Assembly: GCA_963812475.1 (NCBI GenBank)
Contig: CAWEVI010000054.1
Coordinates: 1-64,000 of the forward strand
DNA: 64,000 nt
Reading direction: 5' to 3'
Source of the DNA: JAMXLO01 sp963812475
Lineage (GTDB): Bacteria; Pseudomonadota; Alphaproteobacteria; Acetobacterales; Acetobacteraceae
In this document: positions 56,071-64,000 of the stretch, piece by piece
Layout of the letters: the number at the start of each line of letters is the position of its first letter
Numbering within the stretch: position 1 is the first letter of the stretch
Notes under the pieces: generated by a model
Told to the model about the DNA's origin: nothing
Databases searched by the model: none
What the model saw: the letters and a program-made list of their open reading frames with translations, nothing else
Translations under genes and position numbers: made by a program

Positions 56071-56643
56071 ATGCCGTCACGAAAAATCGCAGCCGCTATC
56101 GGGCTCGTGTTGCTGTGTGGTCCGCCAGCGCTGGCGGAGACGCCGCCGCCTGACAGTCCGGCCGCGCGTCAGGAGGCGGAGAAGCTCGCGAAGCTGCCGC
56201 CAGTGGAACAGAAGGGCACGACCCATCCCGATCCTTCCGGGCGCAAGCAGGCGGGCCGCGTCTCCTATTATGCGCACCACTTCACCAACCGGAAGATGGC
56301 CGACGGCAACCGGTTCAATCCGAACGGCGACGCTGCGGCCAGCAAGACACTGCCACTCGGCACCACGGCCAAGGTGACCAATGTGCAGAATGGCAAGTCC
56401 GCCACGGTCAAGATCGAGGACCGCGGACCGTTTGTTCCCGGCCGCGTGGTGGACGTTACGCCGAAGGTTGCCGATCAGCTCGACATCCGCAAGCAGGGCG
56501 TCTCACAGGTGGTCGTTGCGCCGATCGCGGTGCCGCAACCGGATGGCGCGGTGAAGCTGGGTGCCGGAGCCGCGCCCGCCGAGGCGAGCCCCGAGGAGGT
56601 CGCAAAGGCGACCCAGGAGACGACTGCCGCCGCCGGGCGGTGA
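56071..56643 (+). CDS. rlpA: RlpA-like septal ring/DPBB protein
   Basis: A 190-residue secreted protein with a signal peptide (I-G-L-V-L-L-C-G-P-P-A-L-A) and a double-psi beta-barrel domain (G-R-V-S-Y-Y-A-H-H-F...D-R-G-P-F-V-P-G-R-V-V-D). The catalytic-type Asp is in the D-R-G-P-F motif. There is no lipobox or SPOR domain. RlpA proteins cut naked glycans in septal peptidoglycan. The ATG at 56071 has GGAG upstream; an earlier in-frame start lies in the IS-derived region. Gene is 570 bases downstream of the previous ORF. Confidence 0.87.
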   Translation: MPSRKIAAAIGLVLLCGPPALAETPPPDSPAARQEAEKLAKLPPVEQKGTTHPDPSGRKQAGRVSYYAHHFTNRKMADGNRFNPNGDAAASKTLPLGTTAKVTNVQNGKSATVKIEDRGPFVPGRVVDVTPKVADQLDIRKQGVSQVVVAPIAVPQPDGAVKLGAGAAPAEASPEEVAKATQETTAAAGR

Positions 56644-56724
56644 GTTCACCCCGGCCCTCTCCCCAGAGAGGAGAGGAAGGTAAGGCGGGTGGGCCCTCTC
56701 CCCCGACGGGACGATGGAGGTTTG

Positions 56725-57594
56725 CTAGAGCACCCGCCCGGCGACTGCGTCGAGCTTGGCCACCAGCGCAGGGTCGCGCATGTGCGTGGCCGTAATGACG
56801 GCGTTGTCGAGCGCCCGGTCGCATCCCGCCGGACAGAGTTCGCGCGGCCTGCCGATCGCGGGGGCAACCCGCCGCACCAATGCCCTCGCCCGGTCGGCGT
56901 TGTCGAGCAGCACGCGCACCACGGCCTCGACCGTGACGTGGTCGTGATCCGGATGCCAGCAATCGAAATCGGTCACCATCGCCACTGTCGCGTAGTTCAG
57001 TTCGGCCTCGCGGGCGAGCTTGGCCTCCGGCATGTTGGTCATGCCGATGACGCTGCAGCCCCAGGAACGGTAAAGCTCGCTCTCTGCCTTGGTGGAGAAT
57101 TGCGGGCCTTCCATGACCAGATAGGTGCCGCCCCGCGTGACGGGGAGCCCCACGGCACGGGCTGCGTCTTCCAACGCATCGCCAAGCCGCGAGCACACCG
57201 GGTGCGCCATCGACACGTGCGCCACGATGCCGTCGCCGAAGAAGCTTTTCTCACGGGCGAAGCTGCGGTCGATGAACTGATCCACGATGACGAAGTGTCC
57301 CGGCGGCAGTTCCGCCCTCAGGCTGCCGACGGCGGAGAGCGACAGCACGTCGGTGACGCCGGAGCGCTTCAGCGCATCGATGTTCGCCCGATAGTTCAGA
57401 TGCGTCGGCGATAGCGGATGGCCACGCCCATGGCGTGGCAGGAACACGCAGCGCACGCCGTCGAGCGTGCCGAACAGCAGCGCATCGGACGGCATCCCCC
57501 ATGGCGTGACGACCTGGCGCCACACCTTGTCCTCGAGTCCCTCGATGTCATACAGGCCCGATCCGCCGACGATGCCGATGACCGGATCGATCAT
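56725..57594 (-). CDS. mtnP: S-methyl-5'-thioadenosine phosphorylase
   Basis: A 289-residue purine nucleoside phosphorylase-fold enzyme of the MTA branch, releasing adenine from methylthioadenosine. It has G-I-V-G-G-S-G-L-Y-D at the start, P-R-H-G-R-G-H and M-E-G-P-Q-F-S-T. ATG 57594. Between it and rlpA is an 81-base gap with G/C-rich short repeats. It supports methionine salvage; the gene stands alone. Confidence 0.96.
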   Translation of the reverse strand: MIDPVIGIVGGSGLYDIEGLEDKVWRQVVTPWGMPSDALLFGTLDGVRCVFLPRHGRGHPLSPTHLNYRANIDALKRSGVTDVLSLSAVGSLRAELPPGHFVIVDQFIDRSFAREKSFFGDGIVAHVSMAHPVCSRLGDALEDAARAVGLPVTRGGTYLVMEGPQFSTKAESELYRSWGCSVIGMTNMPEAKLAREAELNYATVAMVTDFDCWHPDHDHVTVEAVVRVLLDNADRARALVRRVAPAIGRPRELCPAGCDRALDNAVITATHMRDPALVAKLDAVAGRVL

Positions 57595-57615
57595 TTTCGG
57601 CGATCGGCGATCACG

Positions 57616-58383
57616 CTAGTGCACATCGGCCCAGACCTTGCGCTTCACGGCATAGGTCAGGCCCGTCAGCAGCATCAGGTAGAGCACCACGCGCCAGCCG
57701 ATCTGCTTGCGCTGCACCATTTCGGGATTGGCAGCCCAGGTCAGGAAGGTCACCACATCATGCGACATCTGCTCGACCGTGGCCGGGGTACCATCGGCAT
57801 ACGTGACGCGGCCATCCTGCAACGGTTGCGGCATGGCGATCTGGTTGCCGGGAAAGTACTTGTTGTAATTCATGCCGTCCTGCATCTGAAAGCTGGGCGG
57901 CGGGTCCGCGTAGCCGGTCAGAATGGCATAGACGTAGTCGGCGTGGCCCTCGCGGGCATTGACGATCAGCGACAGATCCGGCGGCAGCGCGCCGTTGTGG
58001 GCGGCGCGCGCCGCCGTGTCGTTCGGCGACGGCGAGCGGAACTGATCGGCTGGCGTCGCCGGCCCTTCCTTGGGTTCGCCCTGATCGTTCAGCCCCTGCG
58101 GCACCGTGACCGCGGCGGCGATCCCCTTGATCTGCTCCTCGGTCAGACCGATGCCGGCGAGGTCGCGATAATGCAGATACCGCATGGAGTGACATGCGGA
58201 GCAGACTTCCGAGTAGACCTGGAAGCCGCGCTGTGCGGCGGCGAGGTCGAAGCCGCCGAACGGGCCATCGAAGCTCCAGCGCTGCGCCGGCGGCGTCGGG
58301 GGTTCGGCCTGCGCCCAGGCGGGCGAGGCCGCAACACCGGTGAGCACGGCGATCGCCAGAAGATGATGCAGCAGGCGCATCAT
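57616..58383 (-). CDS. petC: Cytochrome c1 of the bc1 complex
   Basis: A 255-residue cytochrome c1 with signal peptide, haem-binding C-S-A-C-H (61-65), axial Met in the N-Q-I-A-M-P-Q-P-L region and a C-terminal membrane anchor (V-V-L-Y-L-M-L-L-T-G-L). ATG 58383 overlaps the petB stop (ATGA). It receives electrons from the Rieske centre and passes them to soluble or membrane cytochrome c, possibly the CycM-like protein at 27487. Third gene of petABC. Confidence 0.96.
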   Translation of the reverse strand: MMRLLHHLLAIAVLTGVAASPAWAQAEPPTPPAQRWSFDGPFGGFDLAAAQRGFQVYSEVCSACHSMRYLHYRDLAGIGLTEEQIKGIAAAVTVPQGLNDQGEPKEGPATPADQFRSPSPNDTAARAAHNGALPPDLSLIVNAREGHADYVYAILTGYADPPPSFQMQDGMNYNKYFPGNQIAMPQPLQDGRVTYADGTPATVEQMSHDVVTFLTWAANPEMVQRKQIGWRVVLYLMLLTGLTYAVKRKVWADVH

Positions 58384-59648
58384 GCCTTCTCCATCGGCTT
58401 GGCGGCGGCACCCGAGGGCATCGGCCCTCCGCCGCCGATGACCGGGCGGCTGATGCTCTCGGGCAGCGGCAACGGACGCTCGAGCTTGCCCAGGATCGGC
58501 AGGATCACCAGGAAATGGAGGAAGTAGTAAAGGGTGCATACCCGGCTGATGACCACCCAGATGCCTTCGGGCTTGTGCGCGCCGCAGACGCCCAGCGCGA
58601 TCACCGCGACGACCCACACCCAGATGAGCTGGCGATAGATCGGCCGGAAGCGCGCGCTACGGACCGGCGAGGTGTCCAGCCAGGGCAGCACGAACAGCAC
58701 CAGGATCGAGCCGAACATCATGCACACGCCGCCCAGCTTGTTAGGCACCGAGCGCAGGATGGCATAGTAGGGCAGGAAGTACCATTCGGGCACGATATCG
58801 GACGGCGTCTGCAATGGATTGGCGGGGATGAAGTTGTTCGCGTCGCCCAGGAAGTTCGGCGCGAAGAACACCAGGATCGCGAACACGATCAGGCATACGC
58901 ACATGCCGACGCTGTCCTTGACCGTGTAGTACGGATGGAACGGCAATGTGTCCTGCGGCGACTTCACGTCGATGCCGAGCGGATTGTTCGAGCCCACCAC
59001 GTGCAGCGCGGCGACGTGCAGGAACACCACGCCCACCAGCACAAACGGCAGCAGATAATGCAGGCTGAAGAACCGGTTCAGCGTGGCGTTGTCGACGCTG
59101 AAGCCGCCCCACAGCCAGGTCACGATCGGCTGGCCGACGAGCGGGAAGGCGGAGAACAGGTTGGTGATGACGGTGGCGCCCCAATAGGACATCTGCCCCC
59201 ACGGCAGCACGTAGCCCATGAACGCCGTCGCCATCATGATCAGCAGGATGACCACGCCGATCATCCACAGCAGTTCGCGCGGGGTCTTGTACGATCCGTA
59301 GTAAAGGCCGCGGAAGATGTGGATGTAGGTGACGATGAAGAACATCGATGCACCGTTCTGGTGCACATAGCGGAGCAGCCAGCCGAAGTTCACGTCGCGC
59401 ATGATGTGCTGCACGGAACCGAAGGCGAGTTCCGTATTCGGCTGGTAATTCATCGCCAGAAAGATGCCGGTGGCGATCATGATCGTCATGATCACCATGG
59501 CGAGCGCGCCGAAATTCCAGAAGTAGTTGAAGTTCCTGGGGGTCGGGAAGGTGCCGTATTCCTTCTCCATCATCGTGAAGATCGGAAGACGGGTATCGAT
59601 CCAGTTGATCACCGGATTGGCGAAGTCGCTCTCGTGCTGGCCGGCCAT
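58380..59648 (-). CDS. petB: Cytochrome b of the bc1 complex
   Basis: A 422-residue protein with eight predicted membrane segments and the haem-ligand histidines in helices B and D; the Qo motif P-E-W-Y appears as I-V-P-E-W-Y-F-L-P-Y. ATG 59648 with AGGGA upstream. It is coupled to petC by ATGA and sits 34 bases after petA. Drives ubiquinol oxidation in the membrane. Confidence 0.97.
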   Translation of the reverse strand: MAGQHESDFANPVINWIDTRLPIFTMMEKEYGTFPTPRNFNYFWNFGALAMVIMTIMIATGIFLAMNYQPNTELAFGSVQHIMRDVNFGWLLRYVHQNGASMFFIVTYIHIFRGLYYGSYKTPRELLWMIGVVILLIMMATAFMGYVLPWGQMSYWGATVITNLFSAFPLVGQPIVTWLWGGFSVDNATLNRFFSLHYLLPFVLVGVVFLHVAALHVVGSNNPLGIDVKSPQDTLPFHPYYTVKDSVGMCVCLIVFAILVFFAPNFLGDANNFIPANPLQTPSDIVPEWYFLPYYAILRSVPNKLGGVCMMFGSILVLFVLPWLDTSPVRSARFRPIYRQLIWVWVVAVIALGVCGAHKPEGIWVVISRVCTLYYFLHFLVILPILGKLERPLPLPESISRPVIGGGGPMPSGAAAKPMEKA

Positions 59649-59682
59649 GGCGGTATCCCTGTCGATTGCGGCAGCCGCCGCG

Positions 59683-60247
59683 TCAGCCGATCTTGACCTT
59701 GGTGTCGGATTCGAAGGCGTACGGAGGCAGCCCCAGATTGGCGGGCGCCGGTCCGTGGCGGACGCGCCCGGACGTGTCGGTACTGGCTGCCGTGGCAGGG
59801 GCAGAACCAGCCGCCCCATTCGCCCCGTGGATCGGTCGGCTTGTTGCCGAGCGGCACGCAGCCAAGATGGGTACAGATCCCGATCAGCACGATCCACTGG
59901 TCGTGCCCGGCCTTCACCCGCGCCGAATCCGGCTGCGGCTGAATCAGCTGGCTCATCGGTACGTCCTCGGCCTCCTTGATCTCCTTGTCCGTGCGGTGGC
60001 GGACGAAGATCGGCTTGCCCTGCCAGAGCACCGTGATCCCCTGGCCGGCGACAATCGGCGTCAGGTCGACCTCGATCGACGACAGGGCCAGCACGTCCTG
60101 CGAGGGGTTCATGTAGTCGATGAAGGTCCAGGCAATGGCCGCTGTGCCGATGGCCGCGGCCGAACCGGTGACCAGTTTCAGGAAGTCTCGCTTGGTGACG
60201 TCGGAGTGGTCATGGTGCGCGACGGCGGCGGCGGACAAGTCAGCCAT
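59683..60247 (-). pseudogene. petA: Rieske iron-sulfur protein of the bc1 complex, one-base insertion near the C-terminus
   Basis: A Rieske protein: N-terminal membrane anchor after K-R-D-F-L-K, then C-T-H-L-G-C (125-130) and C-P-C-H-G-S (149-154). At S-Q-Y the frame changes: TACCGACACG should be TACGACACG, restoring the normal end D-T-S-G-R-V-R-H-G-P-A-P and V-K-I-G. The locus is one base over a multiple of three; reconstructed length is 187. Removing the extra base at 59779-59780 gives the normal frame. With intact petB and petC this is more likely a sequence error than true loss. Start ATG 60247 has GAGGGGAAG upstream. Confidence 0.9.
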
Positions 60248-60444
60248 CTTCCCCTCAATAAGCTCACAACTCCGGCCTGGCGCGGGACGCACCAAGCCGC
60301 GGGCGGACCTGCAAGCCCGCCCGGAATTTCAGTCCCACGCGACCGGTGGCGAGCGCGGGCGCGCGCATACTAGGGTCGTGCCCGCACCCCTGCAACACGT
60401 CGCCGGCAAGCGCTAGCCTGCGGGAGAGCCAGGAACCAGCCCTG

Positions 60445-61350
60445 ATGACACAATCCGCCAACCAGCCCGTTGCATTCCCGCCACACCATGCGCTCAAACC
60501 GGAAGCGCAGGCGTGGTTCGAGTCGCTCCGCGATCGCCTCTGCGCCGAATTCGAGGCGATCGAGAACGCGCCGGCCGATCAGCTGACCCAACCGCCGCTG
60601 TCGCAACCCGCCCCGGGCCGGTTCAGCCGAACCGCATGGCAGCGCCCAGGCGGAGGCGGTGGTATGACGAGCCTGATGCGCGGACGCGTGTTCGAGAAGG
60701 TGGGCGTGAACGTGTCCACGGTCTGGGGCGAGTTCAGCCCGGAATTCCGCGCGCAGATCCCCGGGGCCGAACAGGACCCGCGCTTCTGGGCCAGCGGCAT
60801 CAGCCTGGTCGCGCACATGCAAAGCCCGCGCGTGCCGGCGGCGCACTTCAACACGCGGATGCTGATCACCACGAAAGGCTGGTTCGGCGGCGGCGGCGAC
60901 CTGACCCCGATGCGGTTCGAGGCGCCTGAAGCGGTGGCGGATGCGGCCGATTTCCATGCCGCGTTCAAGGCAGCCTGCGACCGGCACGACGCCGCCTACT
61001 ATCCCGAGTTCAAAGCCTGGTGCGACCGCTACTTCTTCCTGCCGCACCGCAAGGAGCCGCGCGGCGCAGGCGGCATCTTCTTCGATCACCACTTCAGTGG
61101 CGATGCCGCTGCCGATTTCGCCCTCATTCGCGATGTCGGACTGGCGTTCCTGGAGGTCTTCCCGCGCATTGTCCGCCGCCGCATGGCCGAGCCCTGGACC
61201 GCGGCGGAGCGCGAGCATCAGTTGGTGCGACGGGGGCGCTATGTGGAATTCAACCTGATCCATGATCGCGGCACGCTGTTCGGCCTGAAGACCGGCGGCA
61301 ACGTCGAGGCGATCCTGATGAGCCTGCCGCCCGAGGTGAAGTGGCCGTAG
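60445..61350 (+). CDS. hemF: Oxygen-dependent coproporphyrinogen III oxidase
   Basis: A 301-residue haem-synthesis enzyme that decarboxylates coproporphyrinogen III using O2. It has R-F-S-R-T-A-W-Q-R-P-G-G-G-G-G and F-G-G-G-G-D-L-T-P, H-R-K-E-P-R-G and F-N-L-I-H-D-R-G motifs. ATG 60445 is preferred to the longer start at 60346. Indicates aerobic haem or bacteriochlorophyll synthesis. Confidence 0.97.
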   Translation: MTQSANQPVAFPPHHALKPEAQAWFESLRDRLCAEFEAIENAPADQLTQPPLSQPAPGRFSRTAWQRPGGGGGMTSLMRGRVFEKVGVNVSTVWGEFSPEFRAQIPGAEQDPRFWASGISLVAHMQSPRVPAAHFNTRMLITTKGWFGGGGDLTPMRFEAPEAVADAADFHAAFKAACDRHDAAYYPEFKAWCDRYFFLPHRKEPRGAGGIFFDHHFSGDAAADFALIRDVGLAFLEVFPRIVRRRMAEPWTAAEREHQLVRRGRYVEFNLIHDRGTLFGLKTGGNVEAILMSLPPEVKWP

Positions 61351-61366
61351 GAAGGGGCGAAGAAAT

Positions 61367-61445
61367 TTCACCACAAAGGCACGAAGACACCAAGGCGCAG
61401 TTCCAATCCGCTCTTCGCGCCTTCGTGTCTTTGTGGTGCAAATTC
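61367..61445. repeat. Dispersed inverted repeat (family A), copy 3
   Basis: TTCACCACAAAGGCACGAAG at 61367-61386 is inverted relative to CTTCGTGTCTTTGTGGTG near 61421-61438, with a GCGCC core on the right arm. It fills the gap between hemF and the EmrB gene, which converge. It is the same family as at 7741 and 19180. Confidence 0.9.
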
Positions 61446-61446
61446 G

Positions 61447-63015
61447 TCACCGCGGCCGCCCGGCGATGCCCGGGCGAAACAGCAGGGTCAGCGGCACGAC
61501 GCAGAACGCGGCGACCGCGGTCCAGGTATAGAGATCCGAGTAGGACAGGATCGCCGCCTGGACATCGAGCGTTCGGTTGATCAGGCCCATCGCCGCGTCG
61601 TGTGCGCCGCTCGGCGTCTGGCCCATCCCTTCCAGCGCCTGCGCGTGCCGCGCCAGCAATTCCTGGTACTGCTGGTCGAACGGGCTCAGATGCCCGGCGA
61701 GATACGCCCGGTGCGCCTGCAGACGCTCGGCTCCCATCGCGGTGACGACTGCGATCCCGACCGAACCCGAGATGTTGCGGAACATTGAATAGAGCGCCGT
61801 CGCATCCGCCGTCAGCGCACGCGGCAGCGATGAATACGACAACGTGCTGTTCGGCACGAACAGGAACGCCAGCCCCACGGTCTGGAACGCGCGAAACATG
61901 GCAAGCGTCCAGAAATCCATCTGCGGGCTCAGCCGGGAGGCAAACGCTGAAGAACAGCCGAGCACGAAGAAGCCGAATGCGATCACGTAGCGGGTCTGGA
62001 TGGTCGGCAGGACCAACCGTGCGACGATCGGAATGAAGATGATCATCACGGCAGCACCTGGCGACAGCAGCAGTCCGGCCAGCAACGCCGTGTAGCCGAA
62101 CCATTGCTGCGCCATCACCGGGATCAGCACATTGCTGGAATACAGAATCGCGCCGATGCCCGACACCATCACCACGCCGACGCCGAAGTTGCGGTCCTTC
62201 AGGCAGCGCAGGTCCACCACCGGCTTCTCGACCATCAGCAGCCAGGCGATGCCGCCAACGATGCCGACCGCCGCCAGCAGCGCGAAAATCCGGATGGTGG
62301 CGGAATTGAACCAATCGAGGTCCTCGCCGCGGTCCAGCATGATCTGCAGCGACCCCAGTCCGAGCGCGATCAGGCCCAGCCCGCCATAGTCGATGTCCTT
62401 CAGATGCGCCCGATCGCGCTGCACCCATGGCGGATCCTCCACCAACTGCGCCACCGAGATGAAGGCGAAGATGCCGACCGGCACGTTGATCAGGAACACC
62501 CAGCGCCAGGAGTAATTGTCGGTGATCCAGCCGCCCAGGGTCGGGCCGATGATCGGAGCGAAGATCACCGCGATCGCAACCAGCGAGAACGCGCGTCCGC
62601 GCTGCGACGGTTCGAACGTGTCGAGGATGACCGATTGCTGGGCGGGCTGCAGCCCGCCACCGAACAGGCCCTGAAGCAGTCGGAACACCACCAGCTCCGG
62701 CAGGCTGGTGGCGATGCCGCACAGAAACGAGCAGGCCGTGAACATCGCGATGCAGATCAGGAAATACCGCTTGCGCCCGATCAGCCGGCCCAGCCATCCC
62801 GCGATCGGCACGACAATACCGTTCGCCACCAGGTACGACGTGAGCGTCCAGGTCGCATCGTCATTGCTCGCCGACAGCGCCCCCGCGATGTTCGGCAGAC
62901 TGACATTGACGATCGTGGTGTCGAGGATCTCCATGAACGGCGCCAGGGTCGCCGCACCGGCCACCAGCCATACGCTGCCCCTGGGCCGCCACGCGGCATC
63001 GCGGTGGTCGCTCAC
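61447..63015 (-). CDS. emrB: DHA2 family multidrug MFS transporter (EmrB-like)
   Basis: A 522-residue drug/proton antiporter with 14 predicted membrane segments. The start is a GTG at 63015. The N-terminal L-D-T-T-I-V-N-V-S-L-P motif C-type and the G-R-L-I-G-R-K-R loop are diagnostic of the DHA2 family. It follows the EmrA-like adaptor gene by 18 bases. It probably exports lipophilic drugs or acids across both membranes with EmrA and an outer-membrane channel. Confidence 0.92.
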   Translation of the reverse strand: MSDHRDAAWRPRGSVWLVAGAATLAPFMEILDTTIVNVSLPNIAGALSASNDDATWTLTSYLVANGIVVPIAGWLGRLIGRKRYFLICIAMFTACSFLCGIATSLPELVVFRLLQGLFGGGLQPAQQSVILDTFEPSQRGRAFSLVAIAVIFAPIIGPTLGGWITDNYSWRWVFLINVPVGIFAFISVAQLVEDPPWVQRDRAHLKDIDYGGLGLIALGLGSLQIMLDRGEDLDWFNSATIRIFALLAAVGIVGGIAWLLMVEKPVVDLRCLKDRNFGVGVVMVSGIGAILYSSNVLIPVMAQQWFGYTALLAGLLLSPGAAVMIIFIPIVARLVLPTIQTRYVIAFGFFVLGCSSAFASRLSPQMDFWTLAMFRAFQTVGLAFLFVPNSTLSYSSLPRALTADATALYSMFRNISGSVGIAVVTAMGAERLQAHRAYLAGHLSPFDQQYQELLARHAQALEGMGQTPSGAHDAAMGLINRTLDVQAAILSYSDLYTWTAVAAFCVVPLTLLFRPGIAGRPR

Positions 63016-63033
63016 GCCGGCGCCTTTTTGGCC

Positions 63034-64000
63034 CTACTTCGCGACCGCATCGGCCCGGGCCGATGCGGTGAGACGGACGGTCGGTACGGCGGACATGCCC
63101 AGTGGCAGCGGCAGGTCGGGATCCAGACCGCTGTCGATGACGATCTTGACCGGGATGCGCTGCACGATCTTCACGTAGTTGCCGGTGGCGTTCTCCGGCG
63201 GGAAGGCAGTGAAGCGCGAACCGGAGCCCAGCTGGATGCTGTCGACATGGCCGGTCAGCTTCAGATTTGGGTAGGCATCCACGCTGATGTCCACCTGGGC
63301 GCCCGGACGCATGCGGTCGAGCTGAGACTCCTTGAAGTTGGCGGTGATCCAGACCTCGGGCGTGACGATCGAGAAGATCGACTGCCCCGCCTGCACATAG
63401 TTTCCCTGCTCGACGTTGCGCTTGGTGATCCACCCGTCCTGCGGGGCAGTGACCGTGCTCCACGATAGGTTCAGTTGCGCCTGATCCAGCTGCGCCCGGG
63501 CGAGCGCCACCTGCGCCTCCAGCTGTCGCACCTGCGCCTCGGCCTCGGCGACGAACTGCGGCACCTGGTCGGCCTGCCGCACCGCGGCCTGGGCCTGGGC
63601 CACCTGGGCTTCCGCGGAGCGCAGCGCGGCGCTGGAACTGTCGATGTCCTGCTGCGTGGTCGCTGCTTTCGGCAGGCTGCGCTGACGCCGCGCATCGGCG
63701 TCGGTCTTGAACCGGGTGGCCTCGGCCGCCGCCAGCTGTGCCTGGGAGGAGGCGAGTTTGGCGGGATAGTCCACGCGCGCCCGTTCCAGGCTGGAGCGGG
63801 CATTGTCCAATTGCGCATTGGCCACCTGCAGGCTCCCCTGCGCCTGATCACGCGCCGCGTTGTACGCCCGAGGATCGATCTCGATCAGCACGTCGCCTGC
63901 CTTGACCCGCTGGTTGTCGGAGACGTGCAGTGCCACCACCGTCCCGGACACCTGCGGGGACACCGTGACCGCATGGCCGTCCGTATAGGCGTCATCGGTG
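63034..64000 (-). CDS. emrA: EmrA-like HlyD adaptor protein, N-terminus outside the window
   Basis: A periplasmic adaptor that continues past the right edge; the visible frame is 322 codons. The edge residues T-D-D-A-Y-T-D-G-H-A-V are the EmrA N-terminal beta strand, followed by the lipoyl half-motif, a long coiled coil (Ala/Gln/Arg-rich, 63450-63800) and the second lipoyl half with T-V-T-A-P-Q-D-G. Pairs with emrB. Confidence 0.92.
   Translation of the reverse strand, partial: TDDAYTDGHAVTVSPQVSGTVVALHVSDNQRVKAGDVLIEIDPRAYNAARDQAQGSLQVANAQLDNARSSLERARVDYPAKLASSQAQLAAAEATRFKTDADARRQRSLPKAATTQQDIDSSSAALRSAEAQVAQAQAAVRQADQVPQFVAEAEAQVRQLEAQVALARAQLDQAQLNLSWSTVTAPQDGWITKRNVEQGNYVQAGQSIFSIVTPEVWITANFKESQLDRMRPGAQVDISVDAYPNLKLTGHVDSIQLGSGSRFTAFPPENATGNYVKIVQRIPVKIVIDSGLDPDLPLPLGMSAVPTVRLTASARADAVAK

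Overview
The window is a GC-rich, gene-dense bacterial chromosome segment. Its gene set points to an aerobic or respiratory Gram-negative alphaproteobacterium, most likely Rhodospirillales and perhaps Acetobacteraceae (inference from gene content; no marker gene allows a firm assignment). Indicators are the petABC cytochrome bc1 operon, a membrane-anchored CycM-like cytochrome c, COQ9, the order gpmI-envC-ctpA-divergent deacetylase-rppH, KdsB (Kdo, hence LPS), a short DUF4169 protein and frequent ATGA stop/start overlaps.

Layout. 1-5550: the end of a beta-propeller gene, then a leftward operon of a secreted PQQ dehydrogenase, two solute-binding proteins and an ABC-2 exporter. 5741-7735: TPP riboswitch and thiC. 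7845-12937: SirB1-like protein, methyltransferase, cis-prenyl synthase, glycosyltransferase, tRNA-Pro(CGG), LOG protein and cytochrome c'. 13002-16710: D-aminoacylase-type amidohydrolase, Uma2 protein, LimB-like flavin monooxygenase. 16730-23276: yejABEF peptide importer operon carrying an orphan phnC-like ATPase. 23365-26531: FUSC/DUF1656/HlyD aromatic-acid type efflux operon. 26692-29936: hisN, cycM, kdsB, pheA. 30105-32429: broken MNT/HEPN remnant, MocR regulator, rpsU. 32557-38200: def, coq9, enoyl-CoA hydratase, MOSC protein, clpB. 38238-45388: a type II secretion locus in two divergent arms (liposecretin, ribbon-helix-helix protein, methyltransferase and small protein leftward; gspL-gspM-gspC/N-like rightward). 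45655-54716: LysE exporter, GlcG/HbpS protein, DUF1640 protein, VOC protein, gpmI-envC-ctpA-deacetylase-rppH, DUF4169, dienelactone hydrolase. 54735-55900: an island of decay with a truncated secreted-type protein and IS remnants. 56071-64000: rlpA, mtnP, petABC, hemF and an EmrAB-type drug pump running off the window.

Most of the window is ordinary core metabolism and envelope biology. The least explained pieces are (i) the PQQ dehydrogenase, which has the extra lanthanide-type Asp but lacks the vicinal cysteines and has Gln in place of a metal-ligand Asn, (ii) the secretin locus with its overlapping RHH gene, methyltransferase and Gly-rich secretin insert, and (iii) intergenic inverted-repeat families present in several copies. 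I found no CRISPR array, prophage or clear defence island beyond the MNT/HEPN remnant.

Several conserved genes (yejF, the FUSC gene, rpsU, petA, a DUF1640 gene, a beta-structured gene) are interrupted by single-base indels. Hitting essential-type genes so often, these more likely reflect sequence errors than true gene loss, so the affected entries describe the reconstructed product.
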